Shown here in pieces: positions 55,201 to 64,000 of a DNA stretch of 64,000 nt (positions are counted from its first letter, which is position 1; each line of letters begins with the position of its first letter). The notes under the pieces were generated by a model. That model searched no databases and was not told the DNA's origin. It worked only from the letters and a program-made list of their open reading frames with translations. A program made the position numbers and the translations under genes. This stretch comes from Nymphaea colorata (Eukaryota; Streptophyta; Magnoliopsida; Nymphaeales; Nymphaeaceae). The stretch covers positions 12,148,505 through 12,212,504 of the forward strand of contig NC_045140.1 in the NCBI RefSeq assembly GCF_008831285.2, in the 5' to 3' direction.

Positions 55201-57441
55201 ACCCTGGATTTAAGATGGGTTGCATACACTTGCAAGGTCAAGTTTAAACTTCCGCAAGCAGTTGTCTGCACAACTTATTAGTGCCCCTCAACTATTTTAC
55301 TATGAAGTTGAAGGTCTTTTTTTTTTTAAGGATCTGAAATTGTGTTTCTATGTGTCAGTGCCTCTTAGTCAAAAATTTCTGCTGGGCTTACATACTATCA
55401 AACACAGATCTATGATGTTGGGTAAATAAAACTTCCCTTAAATTTTCGAATGAGCCCAGGTCCGGTCCAACTGTGTTTGCACAAGCTCAGGTCAAGCTTT
55501 TGAAGCATCTAGAAGAGACATAATGGAGAAAACACCAAGTTGTTTGACCAGGTCTCACAGGTGTAGATTTCACCACCACCAATGTAATTATTCTGAAACT
55601 AATTGGCGCCTAATTGACGACCTTATCTTTGAATTATTTGGCTGTGGTTGACTCCAAATATAGAGAAACAAACATCTCAATGACCGTTCATACAACTATT
55701 TGTTTGTTTTATTCTATACTCTGATAAGGGCCTGCCAATCCTCATCTTTCCAATATAAATCAAATTAGATAAATATTACAGTTCATAGGATGGCTGCTTC
55801 ACTAATTGATTCTTGTCTTTTTCTTAAGACTGTTAAGATGGAGTTGCTTTTGTTTTGGTCCATATATAGACCTCTGCAATACACTACCTTTCATCTTCTT
55901 ACTCTAATAATTTGGCTACACCAATCAAAATCCCAATATTGAATAAGAAAGGTGCGGTTCATGCTAGCCAACTAGTAGCTTGCCGAAATATGAAAAGTTT
56001 AAAGGACATAATTGTGGCGAGCAATTTCTTTGTTGAAACAAGATGACAGGCTGCCGCCTTCAATTTGGTCGGCCGGGCAGCCCGTCGCGAAAAGGAAAAG
56101 TCCACTTAGATCCCGGCATTTGGCCTAATCTTCCAAAAAAACGGTTCCACGTCTTTCTCAAGAAGCACACAAAATCTTCCAAAAAAAAAAAAAAAAAAAA
56201 AAAAGAGAGAGGAAAAAGTCTATGCAGCGACCTGTCCTTGGCCCAATTTTTCAAAACACAGTTCCACGCTTTTCTTCTGACAGGCCTACTAATTGGATCA
56301 CATAGGCTAGAGAAAGATTTAGTAGGGCACTGGCTGAATCGAATTAGAATAATTTGTGAATCGGATGAAAGTTAAAATATAAATTATTAGAATTTAAAAT
56401 ATAAATTATTTATGCAAAAAGTTAGAGAGCAAAAAATTAAAAAAATAATATTAAAGTCATACAATCGTTCATATCTCACCCTTGAAAAGGATTCGATGTC
56501 AAATAAAAAAGGGGTCTGATTGAATTTGAAACGGGCTATTCAGGCAATACTTATCATTATCCAAACTACCAAACAACCATGGGAGTACCTCCAATAGGCA
56601 TTTGGTTTCGAAATCCAATATCTATGAATCTAATTTATCTCGACACTTGCTTTTCAAGGCATGATTTTGTCTCTAAACTCTTAAACCACGAACCTGAAAT
56701 CAAAGATGTTCGGAAGGGTGTTGAAGCGATTGGTCGCTGGGTCGAGGTAGGTGTCACAACATGTGCTGTAAAGTGGACACACCAGTGACATGGAGGACTG
56801 GTGTATTCTCGAGGCACTCTACCCCTAACTTAAGATCGAGGATGTAGTAAGAGGGGAATGACTGACTTTATATTCATGAATTATACATAAATGGGTTGCT
56901 AGGATGCAGTAAGAGGGGAAGGAATGGTTACAAATTATTGTTGTAATTCAAGTATATTGAAAAACAAGATATAAATAATTGCTGTTGAAACTACGCAGAT
57001 GGAAAAACGCTGTTGAAAACCATGGACATTAATTATTGTCGTAAGATCTTCTATCCAATTCAAGGATTTCAAATCACCTTCCTAGACATAGACATTCAAA
57101 GGGCACTTAAATTTTTGGCGCACTGGCATGGACTTGTCAAGCAGTTGTCTTTCCGTCTAACCTAGCCGTTCGGAAAAAAATTCAAGAATAAAGCTTCCTT
57201 TTTTTTCTTTCTTTCTTTTTACGAAGGGCTGATGATCATTTTATATGTCAAATCAGCACTTTAAAACATTTGAAACTGACACGTAGCACTCTTTATGGAT
57301 GCTACCAATTTGAATTAATTTCCCGTCAATTCAATTCAAGTAATCAATTCAGCCCCCATTTTGATAACTTTTTAACTAAGGGCCTTCGGATATTGAAACA
57401 AAAAATACATTTTGGGAAAAATATAGTTTGGCCTTGTTAAA
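52260..57441. other. Intergenic, no gene recognised
   Basis: Contains the dispersed repeat copy at 52885-53256 and a diverged duplication of about 110 bp at about 56100-56280 (aatctt/tttt-caaaa..ggttccacg / agttccacgc blocks) interrupted by an A run at 56178-56202. Frames such as 56043-56375 and 55220-55429 are short, lack recognisable domains and show no splice support. Nothing else could be supported in these 5 kb. Confidence 0.4.
52885..53256 (+). repeat. Dispersed AT-rich repeat, copy 3 of 3
   Basis: Contains aatatcctatcggattca, atatctaatgtccatacattt, caggtttaaaagttagattc and cttttcttcattcctagttg, and ends ttggcatccg, the same order as at 16600 and 25670. Confidence 0.75.
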
Positions 57442-57990
57442 ATTTTGTAAAATACAATTGGGCACCTGCAAGAAAATTCTTGGTTCTCCGGACTCGCCTG
57501 GAAAGTTAAAATTTCATAGAAACTAGAAAATTAAATATCACAAAAATAATGCTTCAATTTCACAAAAATCTACAAAAAATATCACGAGCAAAAGCTGCTT
57601 TCTTTTCTTTGAGCTTAGAAGAGAAAAGTGGAAGAAAGAAGAAAGAAACAATTTTTTTTTCTGTATTCTTTTAAAATATGTAAGCCTATATTTTTGAAGA
57701 TGAAGCAAAGGGTGGATGAAGCAAACTAAAATATAATTTTTGAAAAATGTAATTGGGCCCCTACAAGATAATTCTTGGTTCTCCAGAATTGCCAGGACAG
57801 TTAAATTTCATAAAAACTAGAAAAAATCACAATCCTTGTGCTTCAATTTCACAAAATCTACAAAAATATGACGGGCAAAGTTAAGCTGCTTTCTTTGACC
57901 TTAGAAGAGAAAGGAGGAAGAAAGAAACTTTTTTTTTTTTTTTTTTTTTTCTGTAGTCTTTTAAAATATTTGAGCCTATTTGAGATAAAA
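57442..57990. repeat. Tandem duplication, period about 290 bp
   Basis: Two copies (57442-57735 and 57736-57990) share caattgggc(a/c)cct, ttcttggttctcc, tgcttcaatttcacaaaa, gctgctttctt and agaagagaaa..ggaagaaagaaac, followed by a T run and ctgta.tcttttaaaat. The T run is much longer in the second copy. Non-coding. Confidence 0.85.
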
Positions 57991-59950
57991 GAGGGGCTAA
58001 TGCCTATCCCCACTACCTTGGCAGTCCATGCTCCACATAGTGCTTTCCGCTCTTTCTTCTCTGCCTTGATCCTTTCACACCAAAAGGCAGTCCATGCTCC
58101 ACTCTCCCACCGTCCAGAAAGCAGAAAAAGGAGGAGAGATCACAGAGAGACAAAACTAGAGTCGCACTCTCAGTCATTTCTGCAACGGGATATTTTGTTG
58201 ACGGCCACAGGGGAAAAATAAAGGTCAGCACGTACCTAATCTTCCTTTCTCTCTCTTCTATCTCTCTCTGTTTCCTTTCTCCCTCTCCACATTAACCATG
58301 ATAGCGAAAGGCCACCAACTATATTCTCTAAATGAGAGGAAGAAGACAAGAAGGGGAGAGGAATCATGAAGGTGCAGAACAAGGGCCTCATCCTCTTCCT
58401 TTTGCCTGATCATTTGGTACAAGAATTGTTGCTTTTCTCGGGCCATCTTTGGGGGCGTTCGAAAGGATCTTTTATAATTTTTGTCAAGGGTAATAATTTT
58501 TATCAAAACCGTCAAATAGAGCTTGAGATATAAGTTTGATGCCTCTACAGTACAACAAAGACAAATAATCTATGCCTTCTAGAAATATCTCTGATAGTTT
58601 CTCTAACATATAATTTGAATCTATGCCTGTAACATATGGAATTCCTTTTTGGAGGCTTCCAACTCAAGAATTTCAAACTTTTGCTTTTGGATTACTCTAC
58701 TCCTCTGAAATCTGAACAAAAAGGCATTTTCAGTATTTCGAGCTCTCAGTCGTCAGTATTTATGAAAAAGTGAAGCTTTTCCTTAAAAAATTACCGAAAG
58801 TAGTATAAACGAAAGGAAAGCCTGAAAATACAAAGTTTCTTATACAATACTATTAGTCTACTATTATTATATACGGCGCTGTGGAATGGAAAATAATTGG
58901 ATTGGAAGAAATGGTGCTGCTGCTGCTGCGGCCTCTGCCTTTGCGGGCCGTCTCCTCTGCCTTTGCGGGCCATCTAGGGGCGGGTGGTTCGTGGTTCGAT
59001 GAGGAATGTCGTCTCCTTCCTTTTAACCTTTCTAGGTGAACAGAAACAACAAAGATGTACGCAATTTTAAATTAGAAGTAGTGACTCTATAAAGAGCACT
59101 TTCTATGGCAGTGTCAAACATTATAAAAACAAGTTTACCGGTGGTTTTAGTTCTTTGCTTCGATTTCACTTCTGCACATCACCCCATAATGCTTCTTAAT
59201 TTATACAGTACTTATTACCTTTTCGAAAGGTTTGAAAGAATTTGCTTCTTAATTTATACAGTAATTATTACCTTTTCGAAATGTTTGCAAGAATTTTCCT
59301 CGGCAAAGATACTTTTGAGGAGCAAAGTGGACGCAACTTGACTTTGACCAGCGGGGTGGAACCTCTGTCTCTCTGTGTGTGTCTGTTTTGGAGTTGGGAG
59401 TCATTTAACAGAGAAAGTTGGTGTTCCAGTAGTCAGGCGAGTGGGGCCTGCTCCGCTGAATTTAAGGGCACCTTTACTTGCAATTGGGTGGGCCTTTTTT
59501 TATTTCTAACAACCTTTGCCTCTTCCTTTTGTCGTTCGGCGTGACGGGCTACAGCTTACCCAGTCAGGAATCTCACTACCTTCTCTCTGGGGACTCCTGA
59601 TTTTGGTAGTGAATCGTGAGCTACAAGTTCTGTTCCGTTTGATTGTCTGTTTCCTTACTTTCTCCCTCTCGGTTGTGTTTTTGTTGCTTTTATTACCGTT
59701 CTTCTTGTTATGGTGGTCTGTTGAATTTGAAAGTTGGGAAAGTTTTACGTTTTTTGCATGTGGGTGTCGAGGCGAGATTGCAGCTCCTGGTTGTTTGATC
59801 GGCGGCGGTAGTGCTTTTAGTCACCACTCCTCAGTCGCTTTCTCCGTGTTGCAGAGTTTCTCGGTTTTGAAAATTCCAGTTTTGATTTGGTTTGGTTTGG
59901 AGAGACTGCTTTGCTTTTGAGGTTTTCCTTTCTCTAACTTCGAACTTTTT
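57991..59950. other. Upstream region and probable 5' leader of the C2 gene
   Basis: No gene recognised in 57991-59100. A 53-bp tandem duplication lies at 59190-59295 (tgcttcttaatttatacagta twice). From about 59350 the sequence becomes T/G-rich and CT-rich, like a long plant 5' leader, possibly with a leader intron; a TATA-like cattataaaaac lies at 59119-59130. The leader structure needs transcript data, so no exon is called. Confidence 0.35.
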
Positions 59951-61186
59951 ATGATGGAGTCTTTCTCGTCAATCTCTTCCTCATCATTCGCAAACTCGCT
60001 CGGTTCTAACGGGGACGTTCGCTCAAGGAACTTAAGAGAAGCCAACATGCTGAAGACTGATCTGATGGCCGTGGGAACGAAGAGTGATGGTTCCGTTGGC
60101 GTTCTTGAGGTCTACATCCACCAGGCAAGAGATATACACAACATCTGTATCTACCACAATCAGGATGTTTACGCGAAATTCTGTCTCACCTCCAACCCAG
60201 ATTTGACAGTCTCAAGTCGAATTATCAATGGTGGGGGGAGGAACCCAGTTTTCAATGACAAGCTGCACCTCAATGTCCAGCAGATTGATGCGTCCCTGAA
60301 ATGCGAGATTTGGATGTTAAGCAGAGCAAAGGATTATTTGGAAGACCAATTGCTTGGATTCGCACTCGTCCCAATTTCTGCTGTGGCAGCTGCAAATGGT
60401 GGCAGTCTGAGCCAGGAGTTCTCACTTTCTTCAACTGATCTTTTCCATTCTCCGGCAGGTTTTGTCCAGCTCTCCCTTTCATACAGGGGATATGCGCCGG
60501 AAGTTATGATGATGGGCACTTCTGGCTCCATCCCACACTCTGTTGTAGCTGATGAATCCTTACCTGATTCAGAACCCAATGATCCAATTTCCAGTGAGTA
60601 CAGCAAGATAGAGTTCCCTGACTTGCAGATTGCTAAGGAGAATGAGCGGATGGTATCTGAATATTTCGTTATGCAACAGAGTCATTTGGATTCAGAGTGC
60701 TCAGACAGCTTTCCCAATTCAAGCAACGAGAATCAAATCGACTCCGACATTGGAAGCCAGGTTGTAGACAGCGTCTCTAGCAACCCTGATTCTGAGAGTA
60801 TTCATGACCATCCTTCTCCCCGGAGTAACCTGACAAACAATGCACAGACCCAAGAACATGCTTCTCTGCTTAAAGGTGCAGAAAAGAGCGGTGAAATTGT
60901 CAATGGGGAGAGTAAATCTCCAGGTGGATTACCCACCACTGCCTTAGTGGAGCCGTTGATCAAAATAAATGTGCCAGAGCAACCGGTCATGCAGCAGCAC
61001 TATGTTGACATGTATATGAAGAGCATGCAAGAATTCACAGAGTCCCTTGCAAAGATGAAGCTCCCCATGGATATTGAAAATGGAGGAGAAAGTACACAAG
61101 GTCCTAAAGCAGATGAAGGCAAGAAATTGGAGGCCTCCAAGAGTACAGGATCACGAGTCTTTTATGGGAGTAGAGCTTTCTTCTAA
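59951..61186 (+). CDS. C2-domain protein, single exon
   Basis: A 411-residue protein with one C2 domain at about 48-178 (GVLEVYIHQARDIHNICIYH, NQDVYAKFCLTSNPD, NPVFNDKLHLNVQ, DQLLGFALVPIS, FVQLSLSYRG), followed by a long Ser/Glu/Asp-rich, probably disordered region. A short conserved-looking C-terminal segment (PVMQQHYVDMYMKSMQEFTE, SLAKMKLPMD) follows and may be helical. C2 domains bind membranes, often through calcium. Only some of the expected loop acidic residues are evident (Asp72, Asp128, Glu131/Asp132), so calcium dependence is uncertain. There is no transmembrane segment, so a peripheral membrane or cytosolic protein is likely. It resembles the plant CaLB-type C2 proteins of Arabidopsis such as At1g04540; the biological role is unknown. 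Two ATGs are adjacent (59951, 59954); the first is used. Confidence 0.85.
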   Translation: MMESFSSISSSSFANSLGSNGDVRSRNLREANMLKTDLMAVGTKSDGSVGVLEVYIHQARDIHNICIYHNQDVYAKFCLTSNPDLTVSSRIINGGGRNPVFNDKLHLNVQQIDASLKCEIWMLSRAKDYLEDQLLGFALVPISAVAAANGGSLSQEFSLSSTDLFHSPAGFVQLSLSYRGYAPEVMMMGTSGSIPHSVVADESLPDSEPNDPISSEYSKIEFPDLQIAKENERMVSEYFVMQQSHLDSECSDSFPNSSNENQIDSDIGSQVVDSVSSNPDSESIHDHPSPRSNLTNNAQTQEHASLLKGAEKSGEIVNGESKSPGGLPTTALVEPLIKINVPEQPVMQQHYVDMYMKSMQEFTESLAKMKLPMDIENGGESTQGPKADEGKKLEASKSTGSRVFYGSRAFF

Positions 61187-63568
61187 GATTTACTGAACTC
61201 ATGTCTTCCTTTCTAGAGTAGCTGCATCCTGCTTGACTTTTATACCTCCTATGGAGTATGGACTGTATCTGATGTTTCTTCTGTATGTTGAATGGCTGAG
61301 AATAGAAACAATGTAGCCTCCAAAATTTGTGTTCTAGTGAGAGCCAGTGCCCCTGTAACAGTTGCTATATCCTGAGTCATTCAACTTATGCTCCTTTCAT
61401 TTTCTTCTTTAGGTGCATCCAGTATTTGTTGGTTGCTTCTTGTGATACCATTTTCTTCCTCTATCTTTTCTTTGCTTTGTGTTTCATTAGGATTTATATG
61501 TTTGAATTCCTATTCAACAGGGCAGATGATGTACATAATGTGATAGATGCTTTTGACGGGGCACAGATACTGGGGTTTGTAATATATAAATTACTGGGTA
61601 GATCAGACTGGATCTTATTTTTACTTTTGATGGTGCACAGATACTGGGGTTTGTAATGTATAAATTACTGGCTTGGTCAGAGTGGATCTTATTCTTATGT
61701 GGCACAGATACTGGGGTTTGTAATATATGAATTACCGGCTTGGTCAGACTGCATCTTATTTTGATTGAAGTTGGCAAAAAAAAAAAAAAAGATTCAGGCC
61801 TAGTATCTACATCTAAAAAGAGATAAATATAAGTCCTTGATCCAGTTGAGATATACGTATTTAGTCTTTTGAGATTACGCAAAAATTGTCAATTTTAAAC
61901 TGTGCAAAGATAGTGAAGGTGGATAAGGTCACTTCCTGACCTCGATCTGACTTTGTTTCCAGCTGTCTCCTAGGTCTGAACAGACTCAACATCTTCCTCT
62001 ATATCTAATATGTATTCATTGTGTTCTTTCTGACTAATTGTGCTACTTCAGAGAAGACACCATCCCAATGAGAAACTGCAGATCATGAGACATAATTTTG
62101 TATACTTCTCGGCCCTATCTCCTGTTACTCCCAGTCTAGATCAGTTTTGTGCATACATTTCATAGTATAAAGTAGTTCATCATCTTCTTTTTTCCTTGCT
62201 AGAAGAAAGCTCTGCTTTCTCAAACATGGCATCTCCAGACATTCAAAGTTGGAAGATGAATTGCAGAAGCGTGCACGCATGTATATGAATTGCAGAAGCA
62301 TGCACACGTATATATGGTCACACATGCACCCATGAACACCTATTCTTTCATGGATGGAATTCTGTAGATTAAAAAATCTGAAGGTGAGTTGCATGCATAC
62401 ACTAACACATCCATCTACAAATAAGAAAAGTGACATGTTGGTAGCATCTGCTACATTGCGTTTGACATTGTAGAAAGTTTCAACTTGGATAAAGTTCATT
62501 TTGAGAAGTCTCCCCAAAGAGTGGATTCTTATTCCAAGTCTTCAAAAAGCAGCGGTTAAATGTTATGTAAACTTAGGTTGTCTGACACTATTTTCAGTTA
62601 TACAAAATTGCTAATGTGATGTGCACCTTTTTTTTGGATAGAGGTTGGGCTCCATCAAGTAGACCTCATCGTCTGTCTGATATATTTTCTATTATTGATA
62701 GTCAATACCATTGATGTTTGGTAGTACTTGAGGCACACACCATGCTATGTGGCAGGTTAATCATTGAATTTGAAAATGTTGTCATAAATGTCTGCTTTGT
62801 AATTCATCTTTTTCATTTTTTTTAGTTGGCAGCAGTGTTTGTCTCTATTGGCATTGAATATACGACCGCTTCCATATGTGTGTCAACTGGCATCATATGT
62901 ACTTCTATAGTTCATTTTGTGTGTTTGAGTCACTTTTTGGTCATTTTCTGTATTGGCATTCATTGCACAACTGCTTACATATTGTGTGATAGATAGCTCA
63001 CCTGACTTTAGTGTTGCTGATTTCCCAAGGGGATATCCAATTATGCATCTCAACATAGAGAATGATAAACTGTTAATGCATAATAAAGGCTGCATCATTT
63101 GGTGCTTGATGTATCCATAGTTTCATGCATTTACAGGAATGTGGCTTTTTGATATCTTCATCACAAATGCATAAGCAGTGCCTGTTGCAGCAGAATGGCC
63201 TTGACTATTATTATATGGTGCAGTTGGTATACCAAAAGAACACATTTGAGGTAGATGTTCTTGGGTACCACTGGTTGCTAGATCATTCTTGAGCAAGCTT
63301 GTTTTGGTTTTCCAGGTGATCTAGCAATTATGCTTGGCTAGATGCTCCTAAAAATTTGACTTGTATATGCTGTTGCCTTTACATCTAATTGTGTATGATG
63401 ACAAAATTAGCAAGGAGTAATTAATGCAGAACCTGATCTTTATTCATTGTTCTATCTAACTAGCTGGGCTCCAACTCTACTTTTAACTCCTTTTCATCAA
63501 TGTTTTTATCTTGAATCTCAATGAGTTTCATCAGTTGAAAAATGATGAAGCAGCTACTTTTATTGCAG
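61187..63568. other. 3' flank of C2 gene and intergenic
   Basis: 61187-61500 is probably the 3' untranslated region. Beyond the tandem repeat at 61561-61770, I recognise no gene. Short frames here (61514-61882, 62125-62517) are on the minus strand and cover repeat or AT-rich sequence. Confidence 0.4.
61561..61770. repeat. Three-copy tandem repeat, about 67-74 bp
   Basis: Units start at 61561, 61635 and 61702, each gcacagatactggggtttgt then aat(a/g)ta..aattac.gg..(t)ggtcaga followed by tggatcttatt. The copies are close, so the expansion is fairly recent. Confidence 0.9.
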
Positions 63569-63652
63569 AAAATTCTTGAGGAGGATTTCAGTGCAAGATA
63601 TGTGAAGAAATATCACAACCCATTTTCAGTGGTTGTGCATACAGGGCAGTTG
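63569..63652 (+). CDS. Possible exon of an unrecognised gene
   Basis: An 84-nt open segment is preceded by a good acceptor (cttttattgcag) and followed by a donor (GTCAGT). It reads KILEEDFSARYVKKYHNPFS then VVVHTGQL, a protein-like composition unlike the AT-rich noise around it. I do not recognise the family, and no upstream exon was found. Confidence 0.3.
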
Positions 63653-63943
63653 GTCAGTTCAAATAACTAGATTCCATTGTAGTTACAGTGGGATTCAAAT
63701 CTAAAGCAATAGCATGCTTTCAAATAAGAAATTCTTATGTTCACCCGTAAATTGCCTGTTGACAAAATGTTTCTGGCTGAGAAAGTGAGTAACTGAACAT
63801 GTAAATACGTACCCGGAAATGGAGATGTTGATCAATGTTTTCTCTTCGTATATAGCAAAATTGTTATGCATCACTACACTAAGGACCTGTTTTTGTGTGA
63901 TTTTTTTTAACTACTGCTTTTGCATCTCTTGTAATTCATGCAG

Positions 63944-64000
63944 TCTTTCAAATTTCCAAGGACCTTGTTCCTCATAACAAAATCATTGATGGCAAAGCTT
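63944..64000 (+). CDS. Possible first visible exon of a gene running off the window
   Basis: Preceded by an acceptor (gtaattcatgcag). In one phase it reads FQISKDLVPHNKIIDGKA. The KIIDGKA block resembles the start of the mature part of plant methylenetetrahydrofolate dehydrogenase/cyclohydrolase (FolD-type) proteins. That phase does not match the end of the exon proposed at 63569-63652, so the two cannot simply be joined. Only 57 nt are visible, so this is tentative. Confidence 0.25.

Noticed and set aside
1-64000. CRISPR arrays, bacterial operons, organellar insertions, viral genes
   Set aside because: No regularly spaced direct repeats with unique spacers, no ribosome-binding-site-led gene strings, and no recognisable plastid, mitochondrial or pararetroviral coding blocks were seen.

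Overview
This is plant nuclear DNA. The evidence is intron-split genes with canonical GT..AG borders, families found in plants (AIR12-type DOMON proteins, a berberine-bridge-enzyme-like oxidase, a LOG-like protein, a plastid/mitochondrial Tim17/22/23-family protein), and a heavy load of decayed Ty1/copia, long-LTR and L1 LINE elements. Most of the window is AT-rich, but the two plus-strand DOMON genes use mostly G/C at third codon positions. That contrast suits a monocot or an early-diverging angiosperm better than a typical eudicot, but the species cannot be fixed from this window.

Layout. 1-7.3 kb: two dead copia elements joined head to head, one reading left (about 3645 to 1017, with its 3' LTR) and one reading right (about 3655 to past 6825). 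8.9-10.8 kb: a decayed L1 LINE reading left. 10.8-11.6 kb: two tandem-repeat blocks. 12.9-20.6 kb: three AIR12-type DOMON genes, one on the minus strand with a C-terminal anchor signal and two on the plus strand without it; the third carries a one-base frameshift. 23.9-24.9 kb: the 3' end of another LINE. 28-31.4 kb: a four-exon LOG-like gene. 33.4-36.0 kb: a five-exon Tim17/22/23-family gene on the minus strand. 37.4-39.1 kb: a single-exon BBE-like gene broken by one frameshift. 39.26-42.2 kb: a 2.95-kb solo LTR with a perfect 5-bp target duplication. 42.6-48.2 kb: a nearly full-length but dead TNT1-type copia element with both LTRs. 51.3-52.3 kb: a short non-coding LTR element with a primer-binding site (TRIM-like). 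60.0-61.2 kb: an intact C2-domain gene. The right edge may hold the first exons of another plus-strand gene.

How the genes relate. The only functional cluster is the DOMON trio, a tandem family of predicted apoplastic b-type haem proteins. The LOG-like, Tim-like, BBE-like and C2 genes look like unrelated single genes separated by repeats; there is no operon-like logic. I found no CRISPR array, no convincing tRNA or rRNA gene, no organellar insertion and no clearly new biological system. The points most worth following are the anchored versus anchorless DOMON duplicates, the TRIM-like element and the solo LTR.
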